DNA of 64,000 bases from JACCXG01 sp963836735 (GTDB lineage Bacteria > Acidobacteriota > Vicinamibacteria > Vicinamibacterales > 2-12-FULL-66-21): assembly GCA_963836735.1 (NCBI GenBank), contig CAWIKP010000001.1, forward strand, positions 1-64,000. The letters are read 5' to 3'. Positions 48,929 through 57,866 of this stretch are shown piece after piece; within the stretch, counting starts at the first letter, position 1, and the number at the start of each line of letters is the position of its first letter. The position numbers and the translations under genes are program-made. Below the pieces are notes generated by a model. It did no database searches, had not been told where the DNA came from, and worked only from the letters and a program-made list of their open reading frames with translations.

Positions 48929-50230
48929 CTACGACGCGCGGCTCACCGCGACCTCGTCGTCGAGCGCCGCGTAGAGTTCCTCGAGGGCGCCAACGAGCTC
49001 GCGGCGTCTGGCAGCGTAGTGATCCGGATCCGCGCTGCCGTCGCGATGGCTCGCCTCGAGCGCGGTCAACTCATCGAACAGTCGATCCCGGCGCTCCTCG
49101 AGCTCGCGGCGGTGCCCGTGCCGCGCGATGCCGCTGCCGGAACCCTTGAGGGCCGACCATGCGCCCCCGGCGAGGATGAGCAGGGCCAGGCCGAGCGCGA
49201 CGTTCCTCGGCCAGACCGAATGATGTGGCAGGCCCGAGAATGCCAGCCGCAGCGCCGAGCCCGCCGCCACCGCGGGGCCGCGGCCGGCGATATAGAGATT
49301 GCCCTTGGCCGGCATGGTCTGCTGCTCACGCATCTGCGGCGAACTGAGCTGCAGGTTCCCGACCTTCTGCGCGACGACGGCGACGTGCGTCAATGGAATT
49401 GGCAGCGGCTGCTCGATCACCAGGTCTGCCCCGCCAAACGGCGCTGTATAGGCAACCTGGACGAGCGTGGTGCCCGGCGCGAACGGCCCGCTTATCTCCA
49501 ACCGCCGGCCGGCCACCTTCGCTTGCGGTGAAGAGCCTTCAAGGACCGCCGCGCCGCGCGCCAGCGCGGGCAGCTCGAATACGAGCGGCGTGGGCGGCTG
49601 CACGCGTGTCGAGGCGCTGTTGTTGATCTGCAGCACGTAAAAGACCGACAGGCCGTCCTCCCCCATCTCGAAGATGAACCGCGAGTCTTCTCCGAGGACG
49701 AGGTTTCCAGGCTGCACCGGACCCGTATCGGGTGGCGCCGCGGGCGGCCCGGACGCCGACGGTGATCCTGGAGCACCCGCCGCCACGAGGGCCAGCCGGA
49801 TACCGCCGGATCCAGGCATCGCGAATTCCTGCGACTCGATCCGCTCACCGGCGACCACCGCGGCCGCCTTCACGCGGGTGCCGGCCGGGACGCCTTTGAA
49901 CTCCGCTCGTCCGGCATCGTCGGTCGTCGCGCGCATCGCGGGCGAGGGCCCTTCGAGCTCGACGGTCAGGCTCACGACAGGGTTGTCGAACGATCCGCGT
50001 ATCACCCGGACAGTGACAACGCCGCCCTGCAGTTGTGGATCAGGTCGAGGGATGCCGGACATCTGCCGCGGATCCGGCATCTGGGCAGATGCGTCTGCTA
50101 CCGTCAGCACCAGGCAGACGATGGCGGCGACGATTCGCTGTGCCTGCCCGCCGTAGCGCAAAGCGCGAAGGCGGGTGGCTTCCGCCTTCAGGCGGAAGGC
50201 TGCCGCCGGCGCTGGATTTCCGGAGTTCAT
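48929..50230 (-). CDS. unrecognised envelope protein with carboxypeptidase-regulatory-like domain
   Basis: About 433 residues. ATG 50230 overlaps the stop of the zinc-ribbon gene (ATGA). The first residues are encoded by a REP palindrome (AAFRLKAEATRLRALRYGGQ); a secretion signal (RIVAAIVCLVLTVADASAQ) follows. A carboxypeptidase-regulatory-like strand set (MRATTDDAGRAEFKGVPAGT), a beta domain, a membrane helix (NVALGLALLILAGGAWSAL) and a C-terminal coiled coil (HRRELEERRDRLFDELTAL) complete it. Its place between ccmH and ccmA suggests a role in haem or apocytochrome handling, perhaps standing in for CcmI. Confidence 0.6.
   Translation of the reverse strand: MNSGNPAPAAAFRLKAEATRLRALRYGGQAQRIVAAIVCLVLTVADASAQMPDPRQMSGIPRPDPQLQGGVVTVRVIRGSFDNPVVSLTVELEGPSPAMRATTDDAGRAEFKGVPAGTRVKAAAVVAGERIESQEFAMPGSGGIRLALVAAGAPGSPSASGPPAAPPDTGPVQPGNLVLGEDSRFIFEMGEDGLSVFYVLQINNSASTRVQPPTPLVFELPALARGAAVLEGSSPQAKVAGRRLEISGPFAPGTTLVQVAYTAPFGGADLVIEQPLPIPLTHVAVVAQKVGNLQLSSPQMREQQTMPAKGNLYIAGRGPAVAAGSALRLAFSGLPHHSVWPRNVALGLALLILAGGAWSALKGSGSGIARHGHRRELEERRDRLFDELTALEASHRDGSADPDHYAARRRELVGALEELYAALDDEVAVSRAS
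50149..50198. repeat. REP-like palindromes, copy 3 with second hairpin
   Basis: CGCCGTAGCGC, AAA, GCGCGAAGGCGGG (50149-50175) matches the REP consensus. It is followed by CTTCCGCC, TTCA, GGCGGAAG (50179-50198), nearly the hairpin at 21543-21562. Both lie inside the 5' coding part of the envelope protein without breaking its frame. Confidence 0.65.
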
Positions 50231-50904
50231 GCGCCGCTTCCTGCGACCAGCTTCGTGCCGCATCGCTTGCAGAATGCGGCGTCCAGATCGTTGGTCACGC
50301 CGCACCCGCACGTCGTCGTAGCGACGGCCGCGGGCTGGGTCACCTCGGGGCTCGCCTTCGTGCGCTTCTCGCGGGCGGGCCGCGCGGGGGGATTGCCTAC
50401 CCGCGCCTTCAGCTCGCGTTCGATGAGCTCGCGGTAGCCGCCGCCGGCATCCAGCTGCCGCATCAGCGACATCGCCCGCGCGCGCAGCCTGGCCCCCATC
50501 TCCTCGAAGTCCTTCTCCGAGAGCTTCCCCATCGCGCGATCGAATTCGAGATCCTTGATCGAACGCAGCACGAGCATCTTCTCGCGCTCGAGCACGGCAC
50601 GCATGGATTCGCTCAGACCTTCGGCGACCGGCCGGGCCTCTGCGCCGACCAGCGGCGCGAGCGTCCGATACAAGGCCGCACCCGCGAAACCGGCCGCGCC
50701 TATCGTCAGGCTTATTAGAACGAGGTGCTCAGGCCTGGCTTCTCTGGCCAGGACCACAGCAGCGGTAGCCGCCACCAGCGAAACGAGCACGAAGAAGTGC
50801 CAGGGCTGGAGCGTGTCGTCCCTCGACCGGGCCTTGCCATCCTTTTCGCCGGAGCGAGGCAGGCGTTCTGCGTCGGTGCCGTTAATCGAGGTCGCGGAGC
50901 TCAT
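50227..50904 (-). CDS. membrane protein with coiled coil and zinc ribbon, in ccm operon
   Basis: About 225 residues from ATG 50904. Two helices (PWHFFVLVSLVAATAAVVLA and LVLISLTIGAAGFAGAALYR), a helical segment (KMLVLRSIKDLEFDRAMGKL, KDFEEMGARLRARA) and a C-terminal zinc ribbon with two CxC/CxxC pairs (TCGCGVTNDLDAAFCKRCG). The helical segment is like that seen in CcmI-type proteins. It overlaps ccmH by 23 bases and the next gene by four. The function is unknown. Confidence 0.62.
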   Translation of the reverse strand: MSSATSINGTDAERLPRSGEKDGKARSRDDTLQPWHFFVLVSLVAATAAVVLAREARPEHLVLISLTIGAAGFAGAALYRTLAPLVGAEARPVAEGLSESMRAVLEREKMLVLRSIKDLEFDRAMGKLSEKDFEEMGARLRARAMSLMRQLDAGGGYRELIERELKARVGNPPARPAREKRTKASPEVTQPAAVATTTCGCGVTNDLDAAFCKRCGTKLVAGSGA

Positions 50905-51347
50905 CGTCCAACCGGGTGCGGAGGGCCGCATCTTCCTGCGGCGCGGCAGCCGAGGGCTCTGCGGGTTCGGAGCGGCGCGACCAGCGCCGCGCGATGACGA
51001 CGGCGCCGGCCGCGCCCGAGGCGCCAACCAGATACGGGAAGAGCCACGCCAGGCGATTGAAGCCCTTGTCGATCGGCCGGGCCAGGATGGCCTGGGTGCC
51101 ATAGTCGACGGCAAACGCGGCCAGAACCTGATCCCGGTCCATCCCGTCGCCGACGTACTTGTCCAGCTTCACCCGCTGTGCGTCGAGTCCGTGACAATTC
51201 GGTTCCATCGGACAGTCGTTCATCGGCCGCCGGCAGCCGCACGTGCAGAGAATCTCGCCTTCGAGCTGTTTGCGCAGAACGGCGCGGGTCGCATCGGGAC
51301 TCTGCGCGGCCGCAAACGAGCGGCAGGAGCAGCAGGAGGAGAAGCAT
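50882..51347 (-). CDS. ccmH: cytochrome c maturation protein CcmH-like
   Basis: A periplasmic, membrane-anchored protein. The cysteine block is EILCTCGCRRPMNDC rather than the usual LRCxxC. The three-helix part follows (LDKYVGDGMDRDQVLAAFAV), then a helix (LAWLFPYLVGASGAAGAVVI). A leucine-rich signal (MLLLLLLLPL) lies in the ccmF frame and an indel near 51315 is needed to join it. CcmH normally keeps apocytochrome thiols reduced or presents them to CcmF. ccmF is directly upstream. Confidence 0.78.
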
Positions 51348-53336
51348 CGATGCCGTCGCCGCACCCGACGGCACCTTCGCCGCGGCGAACGCGAGCGCGC
51401 TCTCGGGCAGCAGGGCGATGCCCGTTCCCAGCGCCATGATCGCGAAGCCCAGCCAGATCCAGTTGACCAGCGGATTGATCGTCACGGCGTAGGTCGCGCT
51501 CTGTTCGGCAGCGTCGTAGCCGGCAAGGACGATATACACGTCCTCTCCAACCCCGCGGCGAATCGCCACTTCGGTGGTCGGCTCCTGCTCGCGCTTCGCA
51601 TAGAACCACTTGGCCGGCGTCATGGTCGCGAACGGCTTGCCGTCGTCGAGCACCGACACGTGGCCCGTGATCATCTGCTTCTGGGTGTCGCTCGTCACCC
51701 GCAGCGCATCGTGCTTGATCGTGAAGTGCGACACGGTGAACTGCTCACCAGGCTTGAGGAGCGCTTCGCCTTCCTGCTTGAAGCCCTCCCCCGCGAAGCC
51801 GAGGAACATCACGGCGATTCCCACGTGGACGATGTAGCCGCCGTACCGGCGCTTCGAGCGGCTCACCAGGCCGATCATCGCGGTCAGCCGATCCGACCCG
51901 CTCGCCGCGCGGCGCACCTCGGCGCCGCGGACGAATTCCTGTGCGATGGTGCCCATCACGAACGCGCAGAGGCCGAAGCAGATGCCGGAGCTCCACACGC
52001 GCACCCCGAGGAACACGAGCGCGCCCGAGACCACGAACGCGAACACCGCCGGATACAGGAACTGATCGACCAGGTTCGAGACCGTCGACTTGCGCCACGC
52101 GAGGAGCGGCCCGACCCCGGTCAGCGCGAGCAGCGCCAGGCCGATCGGCAGCATCCACTTGTTGAAGAACGGCGGCCCCACCGTGAGGCGCTCGCCGGTC
52201 ACTGCCTCGCTGAGCGTCGGAAACATCGTTGCGAAGAGCACGAAGAAGGCTGAGAACAGCAGGATCCAGTTGTTCGCGAGAAACGCGGCTTCGCGCGACA
52301 CCCACGAGTCGAGCTCGTTGCGCGCCCGCAGCAGCGGCAGCCGGCGGATGACCAGCCCGAAGCTGAAGGTGACGATCAGGACCATGAAGATCGTGAACAG
52401 CCGCGCCAGCTCGCGATCCTCGCCGAACGCGTGAACGGACTGCACGACGCCCGACCGCGTCATGAACGTCGCGAAGATCGTCAGGAAGAACGTGGTGATG
52501 ACGAGCGTCACGTTCCACACTCGCAGCATCCCGCGCCGCTCCTGAACCATCACGGAATGGAGGAAGGCGGTTGCCGTGAACCACGGGAGGAGCCCGGCGT
52601 TCTCGACCGGATCCCATCCCCAGTACCCGCCCCAGCCGAGCTCCTCGTACGCCCAGAGCATGCCGAGCGTCAGGCCGAAGGACAGCGCGAGCCAGCCGAT
52701 CATCGTCCAGCGGCGCACGGCGCGCAGCCAGGCATCGTCGAGGTGCCCGGTGATCAGCGCCGCCATCCCGAACGCGTACGGGATCGTCATCGCCACCAGC
52801 CCCGTGTAAAGGGAGGGCGGGTGGATCGCCATGTAGAAGTTCTGGAGCAGCGGGTTGAGGCCTTGACCGTCGGCCGGAGGCGGCGTGATGAACGTGGAGA
52901 ACGGGTTGTTGTGCACCACCATCAGCAGGAGGAAGAACATCTGCGTGGTGGCGATCACCGCGACGACGTAGGGAATCAGCTCCCGATGCCGATCCCGGTT
53001 GGTATAGACGGCGATCGATCCGAAGATGCCGAGCAGGAACACCCAGAACATCACCGAGCCATCGAGACCACCCCAGTACGAGGCAATCTTGTAGGCCAGC
53101 GGCTGCGCCGCCTCGGAATACCGCTGCACGTACTTGATGCTGTAGTTGTTGGTGACGAACGCGTGCACCATCACGCCTGACGCCATCGTCATCAGCGCGG
53201 TGATCAGGTAGAACGCGCCGGTCCCGCTCTCAATCAGGCGCGTCGAACGGCGCCGCGCGCCGGCGACCGACGCGGCAATCGCGTACGCGCAGGCGACGAA
53301 CGCTGCGAGCAACAGCACATTTCCAAGCGCAGGCAT
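51348..53336 (-). CDS. ccmF: haem lyase subunit CcmF
   Basis: A membrane protein of about 660 residues that attaches haem to apocytochrome c. The WWD motif is GWGGYWGWDPVENAGLLPW, with further conserved blocks HPPSLYTGL and FLTIFATFMTRSGVVQSVHA. No stop codon occurs in the ccmF frame before the ccmH region, so the end shown is where ccmH is taken to begin. Either an indel hides the stop, or CcmF and CcmH are one fused protein. ccmE lies 30 bases upstream. Confidence 0.92.
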
Positions 53337-53366
53337 GTCGGTTGTCCCGTAAAGCTGGCGACGGGC

Positions 53367-53784
53367 TCAGCTGCCCGAGGTGTTCGGCAGCGCGCCCTTC
53401 GACGGTTCATATTTCGACGGGCACTTCGCCATGACGCCATTCCGTTCGACGTGGAAGCCGTCGGGGCTCAGCGTGCCCTTGAGCACGACTTCTGCTCCCT
53501 CTTTGAACGTGTCCGGAACGACGCCGGTGTAGCTGGCCTGCACCAAGCGGCCGTTGCTCTGAACGTTGAAGCGGTATTCGAGCGAATTGCGCTTGCGTTC
53601 GATGCCGGCCACGTAGCCGTGAAGCTGCAGCCGGCGGCCCTGCCAGGCCGTCGGGATCGCTCATCACCTCGTCGACGTGCTTGTAGAACTGCGTGTCCTC
53701 CCGCAGCGTGGTGAACAGGAGCCCGGTGAGGGCGAGCAGGACCACGGCAACGGTGGCGCCGATTTTCAACGCTTTAGCACTCAT
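53367..53784 (-). CDS. ccmE: haem chaperone CcmE, CXXXY variant
   Basis: A periplasmic haem carrier of about 139 residues. The N-terminal anchor is ALKIGATVAVVLLALTGLLF, followed by an OB-fold (YRFNVQSNGRLVQASYTGVV, EGAEVVLKGTLSPDGFHV). The haem-binding site reads VMAKCPSKYEP, so cysteine replaces the usual histidine (CXXXY rather than HXXXY). One indel near 53650 joins the halves. It opens the ccm operon. Confidence 0.88.
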
Positions 53785-53805
53785 AAGTCTCGCGCCTTGC
53801 TGGAT

Positions 53806-54385
53806 TTACCGTGAGCATAGCACGCCCGCGCCGGTCAGCATCCGGTAGACCGCCGCGACCGGCAGCCCGACGACGTTCGACCACGATCCTTCAATCCAGT
53901 CGACGAACCGGGAAGCCCGGCCCTGGATGCCATACGCGCCAGCCTTCCCCTCGGCTTCGCCGCTCTGGAGATACCACTCGATCTCGGACTCGCTCAGATC
54001 GACGAAGCGTCACTCGGGTGGTCACGACCTCCGCAACTTCCTCGTCGGCGAGCCGGATGACGACGCCGGTGTGGACGAGGTGGGTGGTCCCGGAGAGAAG
54101 GGTGAGCATCTCCCGGGCCCGTTCGCGATTCGACGGCTTGCCCAGAATACGTCCGTCGGCCACCACGACCGTATCCGCCGCCAGCACGCAGGCCGTCGCC
54201 TCCCCGTTGTGCTGCTTCCGCCAGGCTGCCGCCTTGTCGCGGGCGACCCGCAGCACGTAATCCGTCGGCGATTCGGCCGGCCTCGGCGTCTCGTCCACGT
54301 CGACCGGCTGCACGTCGAAGATGAAGCCGGCGGCGCTCAACAACTCGGCACGGCGTGGAGAGGCGGATGCCAGGACCAGGCGCAT
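53806..54385 (-). CDS. maf: Maf-like nucleoside triphosphate pyrophosphatase
   Basis: A house-cleaning nucleotide pyrophosphatase of about 193 residues. MRLVLASASPRRAELLSAAG is the Maf start with the SxRR motif, and VLAADTVVVADGRILGKPSN is the metal and catalytic block. One indel near 54003 shifts the end, which then reads VDWIEGSWSNVVGLPVAAVY to the TAA at 53806. TACTAT on the minus strand ends 7 bases before ATG 54385. Confidence 0.9.
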
Positions 54386-54392
54386 CCGTTTG

Positions 54393-54399
54393 ATAGTAT
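54393..54399. promoter_or_regulatory. overlapping divergent -10-like hexamers
   Basis: The block reads TACTAT on the minus strand, 7 bases before maf, and TAGTAT on the plus strand (54394-54399), 12 bases before dciA. The arrangement repeats the shared AT block at 5245-5252. Confidence 0.45.
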
Positions 54400-54411
54400 C
54401 GCTGCATCATC

Positions 54412-54686
54412 ATGGTGCCGCTGCAGAACTTCGCGACCGGCGTCGTTGCCGAAGTCCTCCGGCGGCAGCCCGCCTCGCCTGGCCGGACCACCTTCGCCTG
54501 GACGATCGCCGTCGGGCCGGCGCTCGCCCGGTCGACTACGGTGACGCTTACGGGCGAGGTGCTGACGGTCCGCGCCCGGGATCCACGCTGGGCCGGGGAG
54601 ATCGAGCGTGCCGCCGAACGATCCTGAAGCGAATGCAGCACCTGCTCGGGCGCGAGAGCGTCACAAGGATCGAAGTGATCAGCTGA
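54412..54686 (+). CDS. DUF721/DciA-like protein
   Basis: A small protein of about 91 residues. VAEVLRRQPASPGRTTFAWT, then VGPALARSTTVTLTGEVLTV and VRARDPRWAGEIER match the DUF721 pattern. The C-terminal helix (ILKRMQHLLGRESVTRIEVI) lies in another frame after an indel near 54612. DUF721 includes DciA, the replicative-helicase loader of bacteria lacking DnaC. Members with this minimal domain are poorly understood. Confidence 0.65.
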
Positions 54687-54692
54687 AACGAT

Positions 54693-54803
54693 CCGGGGCT
54701 CTGGACTCGGCGTCGGGGCAACCACAACGCTCGGGCTGATCCAATCGGCTGGTTGCCTCTGGCTACCACCGGCTTCGCCGAGTCCCGAGTCCCGAGCCCG
54801 AAG
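54693..54803. repeat. tandem-arm inverted-repeat element, copy E (GGGACTC type)
   Basis: The left arm is a decayed run of GGGACTC-like units (54693-54718). The right arm carries CGAGTCC units (54776-54803) that are its complement. Read on the minus strand, the core contains GGTGGTAGCC and GCAACCAGCCGATT, matching the core centre of copies B and C. It starts 7 bases past the dciA stop. Confidence 0.65.
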
Positions 54804-54811
54804 AGATCACC

Positions 54812-55987
54812 ATGCACTCAGTCATCGTCTCCGCGGTCCGGACGCCCACCGGGAAATTCCTCGGCGTGTTGAAGGACTTCACCGCGCCCCAACTCGGCGC
54901 GCTCGTCGTGCGCGAGGCGGTCGCGCGCGCCGGGATCGATCCGGCCAGCGTCGACGAATGCATCATGGGCAACGTCATCCAGGCCGGGAACGGTCAGAGC
55001 CCGGCACGGCAGGCGGCACTGAACGGCGGCCTGAGCGATCGCGTCGCGGCGATGACGATCAACAAGGTGTGCGGCTCGGGGCTGAAGGCCGTGATGCTTG
55101 CAGCCCAGGGGATCGCCACGGGCGACATCGAGATCGCCGTCGCCGGCGGCATGGAATCGATGAGCAACGCGCCGTACCTGCTGCCGCGGGTGCGCGAAGG
55201 CCTCCGCATGGGCAACGGTCAGCTGGTCGACTCGCTCGTGCACGACGGTCTCTGGTGCAGCTTCGAGCAGTGCCACATGGGAATGTCCGGCGAAGTCGTC
55301 GCGGATCTGTTCTCGGTCGGACGGGCCGAGCAGGACGAGTACGCCGCAGCCAGTCACCGGAAGGCCGCCGAAGCCACCAGGCAAGGATGGTTCGCCGAGG
55401 AGATGCTGCCGATCGAAGTCCCGCGAAAGAAGGGATCACCGCTCGTCGTCGATCGTGACGAGCCGATTCGTGAAGAGACGACCGCCGAATCGCTCGCCGA
55501 GTTGAACCCGGCCTTCAAGTCCGACGGCACGGTGACCGCGGGCAACGCACCGGGCGTCAACGACGCCGCGGCCGCACTCGTCGTCATGTCTGCCGACAAG
55601 GCGCGGGCCCTGGGACTCACGCCTCTGGTGCGAATCGTCGGCCAGGCCACCAGCGGGCTCGCGCCGAAGCTCGTGATGATGACGCCGGTCGAAGCGGTGC
55701 GCCGCGTGGCGGCGAAAGTCGGATGGCAGCTGGCCGACGTCGATCTGTTCGAGATCAACGAGGCCTTCTCGGTGCAGGCGATCGCCGTGATGCGCGAGCT
55801 CGGGATCGATCCGTCGCGCGTGAACGTCCATGGCGGCGCGGTCGCGCTGGGCCATGCCATTGGCGCGAGCGGCGCGCGTGTGCTGACCACACTGATCTAT
55901 GCGATGCGCCGGAGAAATGCGCGGCGCGGCATTGCGGCCTTGTGTCTTGGCGGGGGCAACGGGGTCGCGCTGGCGGTCGAGAGATAG
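54812..55987 (+). CDS. acetyl-CoA acetyltransferase (thiolase)
   Basis: An intact 391-residue thiolase. The acylated cysteine is C87 in INKVCGSGLKAVMLA. GGMESMSNAPYLLP is the thiolase signature. NVHGGAVALGHAIGASGARV holds the active histidine, and ALCLGGGNGVALAVER the second cysteine. It condenses or cleaves acetoacetyl-CoA and, with the dehydrogenase that follows, fits butyrate/PHB-type or beta-oxidation chemistry. Element copy F starts right after the stop. Confidence 0.94.
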   Translation: MHSVIVSAVRTPTGKFLGVLKDFTAPQLGALVVREAVARAGIDPASVDECIMGNVIQAGNGQSPARQAALNGGLSDRVAAMTINKVCGSGLKAVMLAAQGIATGDIEIAVAGGMESMSNAPYLLPRVREGLRMGNGQLVDSLVHDGLWCSFEQCHMGMSGEVVADLFSVGRAEQDEYAAASHRKAAEATRQGWFAEEMLPIEVPRKKGSPLVVDRDEPIREETTAESLAELNPAFKSDGTVTAGNAPGVNDAAAALVVMSADKARALGLTPLVRIVGQATSGLAPKLVMMTPVEAVRRVAAKVGWQLADVDLFEINEAFSVQAIAVMRELGIDPSRVNVHGGAVALGHAIGASGARVLTTLIYAMRRRNARRGIAALCLGGGNGVALAVER

Positions 55988-56095
55988 CCGCGGTTCGCGG
56001 GTTCGGGGGTTCGCGGCTCGCGATTCAGGAAGCCATCGCCGGCGCTGAATTTTCGGACCGCGAACCGCGGTTGCGAACCGCGAATCCCGATTGCG
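55988..56095. repeat. tandem-arm inverted-repeat element, copy F (GGTTCGCG type)
   Basis: The left arm (55988-56026) is a run of GGTTCGCG-like units. The right arm (56055-56095) carries the complementary CGCGAACC units with interruptions. The middle includes GGAAGCCATCGCCGGCGCTG followed by AATTTTCGG, which can be aligned to the core centre of copy B. It begins with the base after the thiolase stop. Confidence 0.6.
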
Positions 56096-56127
56096 TTTCG
56101 TGCCTCAGTTGCGCAATTCTGGCCGCG

Positions 56128-57019
56128 ATGGTCATCAATCGCATAGGCGTGGTCGGTGCCGGCACCATGGGCAACGGCATCGCGCAGGTGTTCGCGCAGG
56201 CAGGATTCGAGGTCAGGCTGGTCGATGCGGCGCCCACCGCACTCGAACGGGCGCGTGAATCAATCGAGAAGAGTCTCGGGAAGTTCGTCGAGAAGGGCCG
56301 GCTCACCGCTGCCGCGCGCGACCAGGCGCTCGCGACGGCTGACGACGGGCACCACCGTCGATGCCCTCGCCGACGTGGACTACGTCGTCGAAGCCATCTT
56401 CGAGGACGTCACCGCGAAGCGCGGCCTGTTCGCGCGGCTCGATCAGATCACCAAGCCGAGCGTCATCCTCAGCTCGAACACCTCCTCCATCTCGATCACG
56501 CTGCTTGGCGCGGCGACCACGCGGCCGGACAAGGTGCTCGGGATGCACTTCATGAATCCGGTTCCGCTGATGACGCTCGTCGAGCTGATCCGCGGGCAGG
56601 CCACATCGGCCGAATCGATGCTGGCGGCGACCGAGCTGTGCATGCGCTTGAACAAGACCGCCGTCGAAGCGGCGGACTATCCCGGCTTCATCGCCAACCG
56701 CATCCTGATGCCGATGATCAACGAGGCGGTATACGCGTTGATGGAAGGCGTCGGCACCGCGGAGGCGATCGACACGGTCATGAAGCTCGGCATGAACCAC
56801 CCGATGGGCCCGCTCACGCTCGCCGACTTCATCGGCCTCGACGTGTGTCTCGCGATCATGGAGGTGCTGCACCAGGGCCTGGGCGATCCGAAGTACCGCC
56901 CGTGCCCACTGCTGCGGCGGATGGTGGCGGCCGGGCACCTCGGACGAAAGAGCGGGCAAGGGTTCTACAAATACGAGCGCCAGCCACCGCAACGGCCCGC
57001 GGGAGGATCACGAGATTAG
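56128..57019 (+). CDS. 3-hydroxybutyryl-CoA dehydrogenase
   Basis: About 297 residues. VINRIGVVGAGTMGNGIAQV is the NAD-binding loop. VDYVVEAIFEDVTAKRGLFA and SVILSSNTSSISITLL follow, then GMHFMNPVPLMTLVELI with the catalytic histidine. NHPMGPLTLADFIGLDVCL lies in the C-terminal domain. One indel near 56340 splits the gene. The thiolase upstream forms a short acyl-CoA pathway with it. Confidence 0.93.
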
Positions 57020-57032
57020 GAGGCGTCTCTGG

Positions 57033-57534
57033 TCAGCGGCCGCGTCTGGCGAACCGCCACGCCGCCCATGCCGCGGGCGCGAGGATGAGCAGTTCTTTCA
57101 GCAGCGCCTTCACGTTGTGCGACCAGAAATCCGGCGTCTCGTTCCGGCGCCACACGGAATCGAAGAAGGGCGTCGACGCCTGGTAGTAGTCCCAGGTAAT
57201 CGGCCACAACGCCATGATGCCGACCGGCATCGAGCTGTCGGCGCCGAGCCAGTCGAGCAGCCCGTGCGTGCCATAGGCACAGCCGGCCGCGACCCCCAGA
57301 CGCGCGTTGTTGCCGAGCGCGGCGGTCGCGAGGCCGGCAATGAGCGCCGCGCCGATCGAGTGCGTGGGGCCCCGGTGGATCGCGAACAACAGATCGAGGT
57401 CGGGAACCATCCCCAGGAGGGCGAACCAGACGCCGCGGCGGACGAGGACGGCGCGGTCGGTTGGCAGAACCGGCGGGCGCAACCGCCCAGCCGGCGGCCG
57501 CCGCGCCAAGGGCGTGCCCCAGCGGTGTCGGCAT
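57033..57534 (-). CDS. DUF457/YdjM-type membrane-bound metal-dependent hydrolase
   Basis: About 167 residues. MPTPLGHALGAAAAGWAVAP is the N-terminal TPxGH motif. LLGMVPDLDLLFAIHRGPTH carries the D-x-D and HRGxTHS residues that define the family, and GTHGLLDWLG completes the metal site. One or two indels near 57470 join the first and second parts. Such proteins are inner-membrane phospholipase-like or of unknown function. Confidence 0.8.
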
Positions 57535-57866
57535 GAAACCGCCATGCTACAGGGCCCCGCCGGGATTCGCAGAATCCGCAAAGGCGCAGGCCGGGAGGCG
57601 GCGCAGGTTCTGCCACTTCCAGGGTCCAGAGGCGAAAGTCCAACCAATCAGCTAACTATCTGCATTAACAGTATGTTAGTGACAGACGTTGCACACTTTT
57701 GCCCTTGACTTTCACCTCGGCACACTCCTAGAATTCACCCGCTCCAGTTTTCACGGCGCACCGGCGTGACCTCCCGTGTCACGAGCCCGTAGAACACTGG
57801 GGCTGTGCAGCGACACGGCCTGTTCGCCGGGCGCCACAGATCAACCAGCTATCCGTCAGGAGCGTT
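57535..57866 (+). promoter_or_regulatory. recA upstream region, sigma70-type promoter and palindrome
   Basis: No gene is seen in these 332 bases. TTGACT (57705-57710) and TAGAAT (57729-57734) with an 18-base spacer form the best conventional promoter in the window. TAACA, GTA, TGTTA (57666-57678) is a perfect palindrome 26 bases upstream of the -35 and could bind a regulator such as LexA, although it is not the E. coli-type box. The remaining leader of about 130 bases has no obvious motif. Confidence 0.6.

Noticed and set aside
57838..57860. Additional copy of the element core (CAACCAGCTAT) upstream of recA
   Set aside because: Only a short match, with no arms and no further core blocks; probably chance.
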